NCBI RefSeq assembly: GCF_001280065.1
Contig: NZ_LGEA01000095.1
Coordinates: 1 to 64,000, forward strand
DNA: 64,000 nt
DNA from: Streptomyces sp. NRRL B-1140
GTDB taxonomy: Bacteria > Actinomycetota > Actinomycetes > Streptomycetales > Streptomycetaceae
Reading direction: 5' to 3'
Part shown: in pieces, positions 55,411-64,000 of the stretch
How positions within the stretch are numbered: the first letter of the stretch is position 1
Layout of the letters: the number at the start of each line of letters is the position of its first letter
Notes under the pieces: model-generated
The model's input: the letters and a program-made list of their open reading frames with translations, nothing else
Databases searched by the model: none
Told to the model about the DNA's origin: nothing
Position numbers and translations under genes: made by a program

Positions 55411-55563
55411 GCAGCTGGCTCACCCCGGGCTGGGCCGGCCCGACCGTATGGATCCGAGCACTTCGGGCCTCGGCACCCGGCAAGCGGCTCCCCTCACATT
55501 GATCTGGAGATCCACGCCACACCCGTCTAGGGCGGGTAGCCGTCCGCACGTACGGTCTTGGGT

Positions 55564-57237
55564 ATGAGCCCCACTCCCCCCGCACGCCGCCTGCGCCTCG
55601 GCCTGCCCCGGCGGGTGTTCTCGCAGGTGCTGCTGATGCAGGTCGTGATCGCCGCGGGAGTCGCGGTGCTCGCGACCGGGCTGTTCCTCGCGCCCCTCGG
55701 CAACCAGCTGGACGACCAGGCGATGCGCCGTGCGCTCGCGATCGCGCAGACGACCGCGCAACTGCCAGATCTAGCGAAGGACCTGCGAGACACTCCTCCC
55801 ACGCCGAACGGCCCGGTGCAGCGGGAGGCGGAGCGGATCCGGAAGGCCACCAAGGCCGAGTACATCGTGGTGATGGACTGGCGGGGCGTGCGCTGGTCGC
55901 ACACGGACCCGAAGCAGATCGGCGGCATCGTCTCCACCGACCCCGGCCAGGCCCTGGCCGGCAAGGAGATCATGGAGATCGACAGCGGCACCCTGGGCCG
56001 CTCCGCGCGGGGCAAGGTGCCGCTGCGCGACGACGACGGCCATGTCGTCGGCGCGGTCTCGGTCGGCATCGCCTACGACAGCGTGCGGGCCCGTCTGATC
56101 CACGCGATCCCGGGGCTGCTCGCGTACGCCGGGGGCGCCCTGGCCGTGGGCGCGCTGGCCGCGTGGATCATCTCACGGCGCGTCCAGCGGCAGACGAGGG
56201 ACCTGGCCTTCTCCGATATCGCGGCGCTCCTCGCCGAACGTGAGGCGATGCTGCACGGCATCCGGGAGGGCGTCGTGGCGCTGGACCGCACCGGCCGCAT
56301 TCGCCTCGTGAACGACGAGGCGCAGCGCCTGCTGGGCATCGGGGAGACGGTCGTGGGCCACTCCCCCGACGAGGCGCTCGGCACGGGCCGCACGGCCGAC
56401 GTGCTGGCCGGTCGCGTCACCGGCACGGACCTCCTCACCGTGCGCGGCCAGCGGGTACTGGTCGCCAACCGCATGCCCACCGACGACGGCGGCGCCGTGG
56501 CCACCCTGCGCGACCGCACCGAACTGGAGCAGCTGGGCCGGGAACTGGACTCCACCCACGGCCTGATCGACGCCCTGCGCGCCCAGGACCACGAGCACGC
56601 CAACCGAATGCACACGCTTCTCGGGCTGCTCGAACTGGAGATGTACGACGACGCCGTCGAGTTCGTCGGCGAGGTGGTCGGTGACCACCGGGCCACGGCA
56701 GAGCAGGTCACCGAGCGGATCGAGGACCCGCTGCTCGCAGCCCTGCTGGTCGGCAAGGCGACCGTCGCGGCAGAACGGGGCGTCGCCCTGGCGGTGTCGG
56801 ACCGGACCCGGCTCCCGGACCGCCTGGTCGACCCGCAGGGTCTCGTCACGGTCGTGGGAAACCTGGTGGACAACGCCCTCGACGCCGTCGCCGGCAAGCC
56901 GCACGCGCGCGTGGAGGTCGAACTGCGCGCCGAGGGGCGTACGGCGATCCTCCGGGTGCGTGACACGGGCCCGGGCGTGCCGCCGGAACACCGGGAGTTG
57001 ATCTTCACGTCGGGATGGTCTACGAAGAAGCCGCCGGCTCACCGTGAACGGGGTATCGGACTCTCCCTGGTGCGCAGGCTGGCCGAACGGCAGGGGGGCA
57101 GCGCGACCGTCGGCGAGGCACACGGCGGGGGCGCGGAGTTCACCGTCGTCCTGCCCGAGGCACTGGCCGAGCCGGGTCCCGAACCGGCCGTGCCGACCGT
57201 GCCGTCAGCTCCGCACACCGCCGAGAAGGAGTCGTGA
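55564..57237 (+). CDS. Sensor histidine kinase, CitA/DcuS family
   Basis: A 557-residue membrane sensor. One membrane helix lies at about residues 17-43, then a periplasmic PAS-like domain (ATKAEYIVVMDWRGVRWSHTDP, DDDGHVVGAVSVGI) typical of di- or tricarboxylate sensors, and a second helix (about 178-200). A cytoplasmic PAS (EGVVALDRTGRIRLVN) and the short CitA-type phosphoacceptor helix with His in DHEHANRMHTLLGLLEL follow. The ATPase domain has GNLVDNALDAVA, DTGPGVPPEHRELIF and GIGLSLVRRLAERQGG. ATG at 55564 is chosen. It is coupled to the response regulator and convergent with an acetate-type symporter. Confidence 0.9.
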   Translation: MSPTPPARRLRLGLPRRVFSQVLLMQVVIAAGVAVLATGLFLAPLGNQLDDQAMRRALAIAQTTAQLPDLAKDLRDTPPTPNGPVQREAERIRKATKAEYIVVMDWRGVRWSHTDPKQIGGIVSTDPGQALAGKEIMEIDSGTLGRSARGKVPLRDDDGHVVGAVSVGIAYDSVRARLIHAIPGLLAYAGGALAVGALAAWIISRRVQRQTRDLAFSDIAALLAEREAMLHGIREGVVALDRTGRIRLVNDEAQRLLGIGETVVGHSPDEALGTGRTADVLAGRVTGTDLLTVRGQRVLVANRMPTDDGGAVATLRDRTELEQLGRELDSTHGLIDALRAQDHEHANRMHTLLGLLELEMYDDAVEFVGEVVGDHRATAEQVTERIEDPLLAALLVGKATVAAERGVALAVSDRTRLPDRLVDPQGLVTVVGNLVDNALDAVAGKPHARVEVELRAEGRTAILRVRDTGPGVPPEHRELIFTSGWSTKKPPAHRERGIGLSLVRRLAERQGGSATVGEAHGGGAEFTVVLPEALAEPGPEPAVPTVPSAPHTAEKES

Positions 57238-57917
57238 TGATCGAGGTCCTGGTCGTGGACGACGACCTGAGAGTCGCGAAGGTCAATGCCGCCTACGTCG
57301 AGAAGGTGCCGAACTTCCATGTCGCCGGTGTGGCCCACAGCGCGGCGGAAGCACTGCACCAGCTGGAGACACCGCCCCGGCTGGACCTGGTGCTCCTGGA
57401 CCACTATCTGCCGGACGCCACGGGGCTCGCGGTGGTTCAGGAGATGCGGCGGCGCGGCGACCAGACCGACGTGATCATGGTGACGGCGGCCCGGGACGTC
57501 TCCACCGTGCAGGCGGCGATGCGGCACGGCGCCCTGCAGTACCTGGTCAAACCGTTCGCCTTCGCCGGCCTGCGCGCCAAGCTGGAGGCCTACGCGGAAC
57601 TGCGTCGCACCCTCGACGGCGGCGGGGAGGCAGAACAGGCCGAGGTGGACCGTATCTTCGGAGCCCTGTCGGCACCATCGGAGCCAGACCTGCCCAAAGG
57701 GCACTCCCCCACCACCGCTGAGCTGGTCCGCCAGTGCCTCATGCACGCGAACGGGCCCCTGTCCGCCCAGGAGATCGCCGAGCGGACCGGGGTGAGCCGC
57801 CAGACCGCCCAGCGCTATCTGAAGCTCCTCGAACGCACGGGCCGGGCCAGGCTCACCCTCAAGTACGGCGACGCGGGCCGCCCGGAACACCGTTACGTGT
57901 GGGCGACCCGCGGCTAG
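57237..57917 (+). CDS. Response regulator, CitB/DcuR family
   Basis: A 226-residue regulator paired with the upstream kinase. The receiver domain has VLVVDDDLRVAKVNAAYVEKV and the phosphoacceptor Asp in LVLLDHYLPDATG, with lysine in YLVKPFAFAGLRAKLEAY. The C-terminal part contains a winged HTH (LSAQEIAERTGVSRQTAQRYLKLLERTGR), characteristic of this family. ATG at 57237 is preferred to GTG at 57234 because AAGGAG is well spaced to it. The stop of the kinase overlaps this start. It probably controls the convergent symporter or other carboxylate transport genes. Confidence 0.92.
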   Translation: MIEVLVVDDDLRVAKVNAAYVEKVPNFHVAGVAHSAAEALHQLETPPRLDLVLLDHYLPDATGLAVVQEMRRRGDQTDVIMVTAARDVSTVQAAMRHGALQYLVKPFAFAGLRAKLEAYAELRRTLDGGGEAEQAEVDRIFGALSAPSEPDLPKGHSPTTAELVRQCLMHANGPLSAQEIAERTGVSRQTAQRYLKLLERTGRARLTLKYGDAGRPEHRYVWATRG

Positions 57918-57992
57918 GACCGTCAGCCGCTTGGCGCCGGAAGCACCGATGACGGTCTCGCCGTCCGGGTCACGGCACCGCAGGCAGCACCC

Positions 57993-59585
57993 CTACGCCG
58001 CTCCCGCACCCGTCAGCGACCGCACCTCGGTCTCCGCGTGCTTGGCCTCGTCCGGGACCTCCGCCGAGGTGACCGTGCCCAGCCAGCCCGCCAGGAAGCC
58101 GAGGGGAATCGAGACCAGGCCCGGGTTCTGCAACGGGAAGTACTGCAGGTCGATGCCCGGGAAGAGCGAGTCGGGGCTGCCGGAGACCACCGGGGACAGC
58201 ACCACGAGCACCACCGCCGGGATCAGACCGCCGTAGACGGCCCAGACGGCGCCCCGCGTGGTGAAGCCCGGCCAGAAGAGGGAGTAGAGCAGCACCGGCA
58301 GGTTCGCCGACGCGGCGACGGCGAAGGCCAGGCCCACGAGGAACGCCACATTGAGATCCCGCGCCAGCAGACCGAGTGCGATCGCCACCGCGCCGACGCC
58401 GACGGCCGCGACACGGGCCACGGCCACCTCGCTGCGCGGCTTACCGCCCCGACGCCGCAGGGAGGCGTACAGGTCGTGGGCCACGGAAGCCGAGGACGCG
58501 AGCGTGATACCGGCGACCACGGCGAGGATCGTCGCGAAGGCGACCGCGGCGACGACTGCGAAGAGAACCGTCCCGCCCGTGGACCCCGCCCCACCTCCCA
58601 GATCGAGCGCCAGCAACGGCACCGCCGTGTTCCCGGCCGCGTTCGACCCGTGCACCGCCTCCGGTCCCAGAATGGCGGCCGCGCCGAACCCGAGCACGAT
58701 CGTCATGAGGTAGAAGCCGCCGATGAGCCCGACGGCCCAGACGACCGAGCGGCGGGCGGCGCGCGCCGTCGGCACGGTGTAGAAACGCGACAGGATGTGC
58801 GGAAGCCCCGCCGTGCCCAGCACCAACGCCAGCCCCAGACTGATCAGGTCGAAGCGGGCGGTCCAGTCCCCGCCGTACTTCAGCCCCGGTGCCAGAAACG
58901 CCGCGCCGTGCCCGCTGCGCTCAGCCGCCGTGATCAGCAGCCGGTCCACGTCGCCGTGGAAGCGCACCAGGACCAGCACCGTCAGCACGACGGTGCCCCC
59001 CAGCAGCAGGACGGCCTTGACGATCTGGATCCAGGTGGTCGCCCGCATCCCTCCCATGGACACGTAGACGACCATGAGCGCCCCCACCCCGATGACGGTC
59101 CAGGACCGCGCCGCGTCGCTCGTACCGCCGAGCAGCAGCGCCACCAGGCTCCCCGCGCCGACCATCTGCGCCACCAGATACAGAACGGACACCGTGACCG
59201 AGGAGGTTCCCGCCGCGATCCTCACCGGCCGCTCCCTCATCCGTGACGCCACGACGTCGGCGAGTGTGAACCGGCCGCAGTTGCGGACCAGTTCGGCGGC
59301 CAGGAACAGCACGACGAGCCATGCCACCAGGAACCCGACGACATACAGCAGCCCGTCGTAACCGAACAGCGCGATGAGCCCGGTGACTCCCAGGAAGGAG
59401 GCGGCCGACATGTAGTCGCCCGCGATGGCAAAACCGTTCTCCATGGGTGAGAAGAGCCGCCCGCCCGCGTAGAACTCCTCCGCCGAGCCGCGCCTGTTGC
59501 GGCTGACCCAGGTGGTGATCCCCAGTGTGACCGCGACGAACGCGCTGAAGAGCAGCAGCGCCAGCGTCTGGTGTTCCTCCGTCAC
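57993..59585 (-). CDS. Sodium:solute symporter, ActP/MctC-like
   Basis: A 530-residue SSS-family transporter, probably for acetate or other monocarboxylates. About 13 membrane helices are present. Family marks include GRLFSPMENGFAIAGDYMSAASFLGVTG, a sodium-site region in VYVSMGGMRATTWIQIVKAVLL, and LVLGTAGLPHILSRFYTVPTARAARRS. The start at 59585 overlaps the stop of the DUF485 gene by four bases, the standard yjcH-actP pairing. Its 3' end faces the CitAB-type two-component genes. Confidence 0.9.
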   Translation of the reverse strand: MTEEHQTLALLLFSAFVAVTLGITTWVSRNRRGSAEEFYAGGRLFSPMENGFAIAGDYMSAASFLGVTGLIALFGYDGLLYVVGFLVAWLVVLFLAAELVRNCGRFTLADVVASRMRERPVRIAAGTSSVTVSVLYLVAQMVGAGSLVALLLGGTSDAARSWTVIGVGALMVVYVSMGGMRATTWIQIVKAVLLLGGTVVLTVLVLVRFHGDVDRLLITAAERSGHGAAFLAPGLKYGGDWTARFDLISLGLALVLGTAGLPHILSRFYTVPTARAARRSVVWAVGLIGGFYLMTIVLGFGAAAILGPEAVHGSNAAGNTAVPLLALDLGGGAGSTGGTVLFAVVAAVAFATILAVVAGITLASSASVAHDLYASLRRRGGKPRSEVAVARVAAVGVGAVAIALGLLARDLNVAFLVGLAFAVAASANLPVLLYSLFWPGFTTRGAVWAVYGGLIPAVVLVVLSPVVSGSPDSLFPGIDLQYFPLQNPGLVSIPLGFLAGWLGTVTSAEVPDEAKHAETEVRSLTGAGAA

Positions 59586-60139
59586 GACCTACCACCGTTC
59601 ACACCGCGCGTCAGTTCCTGTGTGTCCCACCGCAGTTCGAGCGCGGCCCGGTCCCTGCGCAGCCGCGCGTGCCGTGCGTACGCCCAGGTGAGCAGAAACG
59701 TGGACAGGAACTGTCCCAGCCCCGCCACCATCGCCACGTTCACCGCCCCCGCGACGGGCCGCGCCATCAGCTCCGGCACTGTCGTGGCGGCCACGACATA
59801 GCCCACGTACCAGGCGAAGAAGGCCGCGAACGCCGGCACCACGAACCTCCGGTACCGCCGCCGCACCTCCTGAAAGGAGGCACTGCGCTGCACTTCCAGA
59901 TACACATCGGCCGCCGCCCCCGTCCCGTCCTCTCCCCCCACAGGCGGAACCAGCGCCTGGACCTGCGCCCCGTCCCCGGCCGACTCGCCCCAGCCGGAGG
60001 CGAGGGCGTCGTACCAGGGATCGTCGTACCTGAGCTGTCCGGCCTCCTCGGGCGGGACCGGATCGTGATCGTGGAGGGGCTCGGCCCGACTCTCCTGGCC
60101 CGATCCGACGCCGCGGGGACGGCCCTTGCTTTGCTGCAT
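59582..60139 (-). CDS. DUF485 family membrane protein, symporter partner
   Basis: A 185-residue protein. An acidic, probably disordered N-terminal half is followed by the DUF485 domain (about 85-165): SASFQEVRRRYRRFVVPAFAAFFAWYVGYVV, a second helix with GAVNVAMVAGLGQFLSTFLLTWAYARHA. DUF485 proteins accompany ActP-like symporters and may assist them. ATG at 60139 is used; a TTG two codons upstream is possible. The N-terminal extension is longer than in most YjcH proteins. Confidence 0.85.
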   Translation of the reverse strand: MQQSKGRPRGVGSGQESRAEPLHDHDPVPPEEAGQLRYDDPWYDALASGWGESAGDGAQVQALVPPVGGEDGTGAAADVYLEVQRSASFQEVRRRYRRFVVPAFAAFFAWYVGYVVAATTVPELMARPVAGAVNVAMVAGLGQFLSTFLLTWAYARHARLRRDRAALELRWDTQELTRGVNGGRS

Positions 60140-60207
60140 GTCCAAGGATGGACAGATCAGGAGGATCCCCGACTCTTCTTCCCTTCGCTCTTCACCCCAT
60201 CAGGTGA

Positions 60208-60891
60208 CTAACCCGCTGGTGGCCGCACGAGTCCCTTCCCGAAGGCGTAACGCACCGCCTGGGCACGGTCCTTGAGTCCGGTCTTGGTGAAGAGGTTGTT
60301 GATGTGGGTCTTCACAGTCGCCGTGGAGACGTGCAACCGCCGGGCGATCTCCGGGTTGCTGAGCCCCTCGGCGATGAGGAGGAGCACCTCCGTCTCCCGG
60401 GCGGTGAGCCCGTCCGGCGGCTCGGGAGGAGCGGCCGGCCCGGTCTCCGGCTCGGTGAGGCGCTCCAGCAGACGTCTCTGAATGCCCGGCGAAAAGCCCG
60501 CGTCGCCGGACAGCACACTGTGCACGGCCCGCACGATCTCGTCACCGTCCGCGTCCTTGGTGAGATAGCCGCGCGCCCCCGCGGCCAGCGCCGGGAACAG
60601 CGACTCGTCGTCCGCGAACGTCGTGAGCACCACGACCTGGGTCCCGGGGTACTCCGCGCGGATCCTGCGGGTCGCCTCCACGCCGTCGCAGCGGGGCATG
60701 CGCAGGTCCATCAGCACCACGTCCGGAGCCAGCCCGGCGACGAGCGCCACCGCCTCCTCCCCGTCTCCCGCCGCGCCGACGACCTCGATCCCGGGCAGCA
60801 GACCGAGCAGCATCACGATGCCCTCTCGCACCACGGTCTGGTCGTCCGCCACCACCACCCGAGCGGGCTTCGGCTCGGCATCCCGCGTCAT
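60208..60891 (-). CDS. Response regulator, NarL/LuxR family
   Basis: A 227-residue regulator with receiver domain (RVVVADDQTVVREGIVMLLG, phosphoacceptor Asp in VVLMDLRMPRCDG, Lys in GYLTKDADGDEI) and a LuxR-type HTH (LTARETEVLLLIAEGLSNPEIARRLHVSTATVKTHINNL). It overlaps its kinase gene by four bases and is the last gene of a three-gene operon. It lies just upstream of the symporter genes, with a 68-base gap, and might control them. Confidence 0.93.
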   Translation of the reverse strand: MTRDAEPKPARVVVADDQTVVREGIVMLLGLLPGIEVVGAAGDGEEAVALVAGLAPDVVLMDLRMPRCDGVEATRRIRAEYPGTQVVVLTTFADDESLFPALAAGARGYLTKDADGDEIVRAVHSVLSGDAGFSPGIQRRLLERLTEPETGPAAPPEPPDGLTARETEVLLLIAEGLSNPEIARRLHVSTATVKTHINNLFTKTGLKDRAQAVRYAFGKGLVRPPAG

Positions 60892-62039
60892 ACCGGCACC
60901 TTCAACGTCACCACGAACCCCTCCTCGCCCGGCCCGGCCTCGAGGGAACCGCCCAGCAGCTCGGCCCGCTCCCGCATGCCCAGCAGACCGTACCCGGCGC
61001 CCGTCCCGGTCAGTTCGCCCGGCGAACCGCCCGAGTCGCGCACGTCCAGGGTCACTTCGTGCGGACGGTAATCGAGCGTGAGGTGGACCTTGGCGCCCGG
61101 GGCGTGCTTGCGGACGTTCGTCAGAGCCTCCTGGGCCGCTCGGCGCACGGCCTGGGAAGCCTCGGCCGGCAACGGCCTCCGTTCACCCGTGATGGTGACC
61201 TCGGCGCCGTCCGCCGTACCGACCAGGCCGCCCAGGAAGTCCTCCAGCGGCGTCAGCTCCCCACGCAGAGCGGAGAGTGCCTGCCGGGTCTCCGCGAGGC
61301 CGCCCCGCGCCATCTCCCGTGCCGCCACCACGCGTTCATGGATCTGCTCCCGCTCCCCGCCCCGCTCGATCAACAGCCTCGCCGCCTCCAGGTGCACCAG
61401 CTGGGCCGACAGGCTGTGGGCCAGCACGTCGTGTATCTCCCGTGCTATGCGGGCCCGCTCCGCGAGCGCCGCCGTCTCTGCCTCGGCGGCACGCGCTGCC
61501 CGCTCCTGGGCGAGGAGCCGCAGGGCACTGCCGCGGGCCTCGGCGTCGAGGCGCAGGGTGTAGCCGGCCAGGGCGATGCCGGTGCCGGTGACCACGGTCG
61601 TCAGCGCGTCGTCGTGCTGGACGACCCCATAGGCGCCGAGGGCCACGCCCGCGGCGCTCACGGCGGCGGCCGACGGCAGCCGCTCCAGCGCCGAGACGGC
61701 ACAGCCGCACAGCATGACCAGAGCGGCGACGCTGAAGCCGGACAACTGGGCTGCGACGGCGATGACCTGCAGCAGGGCGAGCGAGGTCAGCGACGGCCAC
61801 AGCCGATGCCGGAGCGTGGTCCGGAAGAAGGCCCAGGCCAGCACGGCGGCCAACAGCACTCCTGCGGCGCCGGCCACCGCCTTCCAGCCGCTCGCGTTGC
61901 TGTCGGAGAAAGCACCCCACAGCAGCAGTCCGAGGACCAGCGTCCGCACCGCCCAGGCCAGCAAGCACCGGGAGCGTGAGAGCCCCTCACGGCTGAGCGC
62001 CTCCCGGGAGGGCCAGCGCGTCCAGGCGTTCTCCCTCAC
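60888..62039 (-). CDS. Sensor histidine kinase, NarL-partner (HisKA_3) type
   Basis: A 383-residue kinase. The N-terminal half has about five or six membrane helices with very short loops (for example CLLAWAVRTLVLGLLLWGAF), so the stimulus is sensed in or near the membrane. The HisKA_3 helix has the phosphoacceptor His in ARIAREIHDVLAHSLSAQLVHLEAARLL. The ATPase domain has RRAAQEALTNVRKHAPGAKV and GAGYGLLGMRERAELLGGSLE. GTG at 62039 overlaps the membrane protein gene's stop by four bases. Signal unknown. Confidence 0.92.
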   Translation of the reverse strand: MRENAWTRWPSREALSREGLSRSRCLLAWAVRTLVLGLLLWGAFSDSNASGWKAVAGAAGVLLAAVLAWAFFRTTLRHRLWPSLTSLALLQVIAVAAQLSGFSVAALVMLCGCAVSALERLPSAAAVSAAGVALGAYGVVQHDDALTTVVTGTGIALAGYTLRLDAEARGSALRLLAQERAARAAEAETAALAERARIAREIHDVLAHSLSAQLVHLEAARLLIERGGEREQIHERVVAAREMARGGLAETRQALSALRGELTPLEDFLGGLVGTADGAEVTITGERRPLPAEASQAVRRAAQEALTNVRKHAPGAKVHLTLDYRPHEVTLDVRDSGGSPGELTGTGAGYGLLGMRERAELLGGSLEAGPGEEGFVVTLKVPV

Positions 62040-62560
62040 ACGCGTTCCCTCCCCCGGGGCCGGGTCTTGCCGTCACCGTACGCCCGGCTCAGCGTCGCGC
62101 CACGGCGAGCGGACTGTCCGCGCCCGGCGAGGATCCCGGCCCGGACGAGAAGAGTGCCGGCGAACCCCAGCAGAAGGGCCGAGCTGTCCTGGTGAACGCC
62201 CACCGCTGTACCGAGTGCGAAGAGTCCGGTCCGAAGGCCGATGCCGACAGCCCAGACGGCGACGCTCGCGGTGCCGCTCCTGCTCCAGACCGTGCCGTCC
62301 GGCTCCGCCCATATGCGGGTGGTCCAGGCCCAGCCGGCACCCGTGGCCAGGCCGACGAGCAATTCGGCGCCCAGCAGAAGCGCAGAGGCCGTGGGGTGAT
62401 GCGCGTCGATCATTCCGGGTTCGCGCAATGCGAGCACGACCAGGAGCCCGGGCAGGAGCCGCCAGCGGCGCTCGCTGTCGATCGGGCGCGCCCGGAACTG
62501 CCGGACTGTCACCACGACCGCGACGAGCGCGATCAGCAACAAGTCGACGAGCCCGGGCAT
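62036..62560 (-). CDS. DUF1453-like integral membrane protein
   Basis: A 174-residue protein with about five membrane helices (LVDLLLIALVAVVVTVRQF, LLPGLLVVLALREPGMIDAHHP, ASALLLGAELLVGLATGAGWAWTTRIW, ASVAVWAVGIGLRTGLFALGTAVG, ALLLGFAGTLLVRAGIL) and a basic C-terminal tail. The arrangement resembles CcdC/DUF1453 proteins. ATG at 62560 with GGAGG upstream is used; a GTG lies one codon earlier. It is the first gene of the operon with the kinase and regulator, so it may modulate the sensing step. Confidence 0.78.
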   Translation of the reverse strand: MPGLVDLLLIALVAVVVTVRQFRARPIDSERRWRLLPGLLVVLALREPGMIDAHHPTASALLLGAELLVGLATGAGWAWTTRIWAEPDGTVWSRSGTASVAVWAVGIGLRTGLFALGTAVGVHQDSSALLLGFAGTLLVRAGILAGRGQSARRGATLSRAYGDGKTRPRGRERV

Positions 62561-62681
62561 CACGGCCTCCGTGAACGAGCAGGGGTTTCGGCAGCGGGTG
62601 CTGCCGACGCCTTCGACGCTACGGAATTGGCCAGGCCATGAGATCGGATCCTGGGTGGATCACGGGTTGATTCCCGGCCGT

Positions 62682-62711
62682 GCGCTTCTCCACCCGGGGG
62701 TGGAGAAGCGC
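62682..62711 (-). terminator. Strong hairpin downstream of parE
   Basis: GCGCTTCTCCACCC (62682-62695) pairs with GGGTGGAGAAGCGC (62698-62711). The two-base loop probably opens to six or so. It lies about 190 bases past the parE stop on the minus strand and before the next operon's promoter. Confidence 0.65.
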
Positions 62712-62753
62712 CTTCGTCTTCCCCGGCCGAACGGGAGCGGACGCTCCGGACGC

Positions 62754-62793
62754 GACCAGGCACACCGCACGGTGACCAGGCATACCGCACGGT
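62754..62793. repeat. 20-base tandem duplication
   Basis: Two 20-base copies, 62754-62773 and 62774-62793, differ at one base. Each ends in ACCGCACGGT, itself a small palindrome, so the duplication creates two equally spaced dyads. It may be a pair of operator sites or simple sequence growth. Confidence 0.7.
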
Positions 62794-62899
62794 GACCTTG
62801 CTCAGACGGTGGCCAGGCGCCTCACGCAGGCCGGACGCCGGCACCTACCTGGTCGTCGCACTCGCACCGGTCCGTACCGGCTATTTCCCACCGCGACGG

Positions 62900-64000
62900 C
62901 TACGCGTCGATGCGTGACCGGTCCAGCGTGGCCGCCGAGTTGGAGATGAACTCCTTGCGCGGCGCCACGTCGTTGCCCATCAGCAGATCGAATACCTGCT
63001 CGGCGGCCTCGAGGTCGGACAGGTTGATCCGGCGCAGGGTGCGGTGACGCGGGTCCATCGTCGTCTCCGCCAGCTGGTCGGCGTCCATCTCGCCGAGGCC
63101 CTTGTAGCGCTGGATGGAGTCCTTGTAGCGGATGCCCTTGCTCTGCAAGTCCATCAGCTTGTCTCGCAGTTCGCGGTCCGAGTACGTGTAGACGTACTTG
63201 TCCTGACCCTTCTTCGGCTGGACGATCTCGATGCGATGCAGCGGCGGGACCGCCGCGAAGACCCGGCCGGCCTCGACCATGGGCCGCATGTAGCGGTGGA
63301 ACAGTGTCAGCAGCAGTGTACGGATGTGCGAACCGTCGACGTCGGCGTCGGTCATCATGATGATCTTGCCGTAGCGCGCCGTGTCGATGTCGAACGTCCG
63401 ACCCGAGCCGGCCCCTATGACCTGGATGATCGCGCCGCACTCGACGTTCTTCAACATGTCCGTCACGGACGACTTCTGCACGTTGAGGATCTTGCCGCGG
63501 ATCGGAAGCAGCGCCTGGAACTCGGAGTTCCGGGCGAGCTTCGCCGTACCGAGCGCGGAGTCGCCCTCGACGATGAACAGCTCGCTGCGGTCGACGTCGT
63601 CGCTGCGGCAGTCGGCCAGCTTGGCCGGCAGCGAGGAGGACTCCAGGGCCGTCTTGCGGCGCTGCGCGTCCTTGTGCTGCCGGGCGGCGATGCGCGTACG
63701 GGCCGCGGCGACCGCCTTCTCCATCACGACCCGGGCTTGCTGCGCGGCGTCCCGCTTCGTGGACGTCAGGAACGCCTTGAGCTCCTTGGTGACCACGTTG
63801 TTCACGATGCGGCGAGCCGCCGAGGTCCCGAGGACCTCCTTGGTCTGGCCCTCGAACTGCGGCTCGGCGAGGCGCACGGTGACGACCGCGGTCAGGCCCT
63901 CCAGGGCGTCATCCTTGACGATGTCGTCCTCGGCGACGCGAAGGAGCTTCTTGGTGCGCAGCACCTCGTTCATCGTCTTGGCGACGGCCTGTTCGAAGCC
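62900..64000 (-). CDS. parE: DNA topoisomerase IV subunit B, C-terminal part (cut by window edge)
   Basis: The ATPase subunit of the topoisomerase; only about the last 366 codons are in view, and the frame runs past the right edge. The TOPRIM domain is complete: ELFIVEGDSALGTAKLARN (catalytic Glu), PIRGKILNVQK, and the metal-binding DADVDGSHIRTLLLTLFHR. The C-terminal QRYKGLGEMDADQLAETTMDP and the final FISNSAATLDRSRIDA are standard for GyrB/ParE. The C-terminus is short, without the E. coli GyrB insert. It pairs with parC at 48075-50531. The missing N-terminus is a window effect. Confidence 0.95.
   Translation of the reverse strand, partial: GFEQAVAKTMNEVLRTKKLLRVAEDDIVKDDALEGLTAVVTVRLAEPQFEGQTKEVLGTSAARRIVNNVVTKELKAFLTSTKRDAAQQARVVMEKAVAAARTRIAARQHKDAQRRKTALESSSLPAKLADCRSDDVDRSELFIVEGDSALGTAKLARNSEFQALLPIRGKILNVQKSSVTDMLKNVECGAIIQVIGAGSGRTFDIDTARYGKIIMMTDADVDGSHIRTLLLTLFHRYMRPMVEAGRVFAAVPPLHRIEIVQPKKGQDKYVYTYSDRELRDKLMDLQSKGIRYKDSIQRYKGLGEMDADQLAETTMDPRHRTLRRINLSDLEAAEQVFDLLMGNDVAPRKEFISNSAATLDRSRIDA

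Larger units (their letters stand above)
62561..62899. other. 339-base region between parE and the kinase operon
   Basis: No gene. From left to right it holds the promoter region of the membrane protein-kinase-regulator operon (about 62564-62680), a strong hairpin (62682-62711), and a 20-base direct duplication (62754-62793). The last 100 bases before the parE stop show nothing recognisable. Confidence 0.6.

Overview
The window is a piece of a high-GC actinobacterial chromosome, almost certainly Streptomyces. GC content is about 70% with a strong third-position GC bias. GTG and TTG starts are common, genes overlap by one to four bases, and the genes include sepH, cutRS, a DasR-type operator before ptsH, an actinobacterial iron box and a ydaO-type c-di-AMP riboswitch. 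Both ends cut genes: an aldehyde dehydrogenase on the left and topoisomerase IV subunit B (parE) on the right. I saw no tRNA, rRNA, CRISPR array or intact insertion sequence.

Positions 1-11.7 kb look like accessory, partly decayed DNA. They hold a broken IS1380-type transposase, a cupin protein, a PuuB-like amine oxidase, the C-terminal stub of a polyamine-type ABC permease, a complete polar amino acid ABC transporter (ATPase, permease, lipoprotein), a haloacid dehalogenase-type hydrolase, a sarcosine/N-methyl amino acid oxidase, a tartrate/D-malate dehydrogenase and a LysR regulator with a matching operator. Together they read as an uptake and oxidation cluster for an amine or N-methylated amino acid.

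Positions 11.7-30.7 kb are core genome. The gene order from the rRNA uracil methyltransferase through an APC permease, two TrkA-type proteins, DUF3159, an OB-fold protein, DUF3710, dut, DUF3093 and DUF4193 to inositol monophosphatase follows an order I recall from Mycobacterium (the ceoBC region). Here kdpDE (without kdpFABC), cutRS and small genes are inserted. The permease resembles the KimA family of potassium importers, so 13-22 kb may be a potassium-handling region.

Positions 30.7-47.9 kb carry ferrochelatase, an MFS transporter, a sugar-lactone oxidase, the cell division gene sepH, a rhodanese, thymidine kinase, a phosphodiesterase, a Pat-type GNAT/acyl-CoA synthetase, HPr (ptsH) behind a DasR-like site, a GntR regulator, a secreted M23 peptidase behind a c-di-AMP riboswitch, and a pair of M16 peptidases.

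Positions 48-64 kb carry topoisomerase IV subunit A (parC) with a 24-base tandem repeat growing out of its 3' end, a CobW-type GTPase, a divergent pair of citrate synthase-like proteins (one with an N-terminal DNA-binding domain), an iron-box-controlled sucrase/ferredoxin-like gene, a CitA/CitB-type two-component system convergent with an acetate-type symporter, a NarL-type two-component system, and the 3' part of parE. parC and parE are about 12 kb apart and flank these genes.
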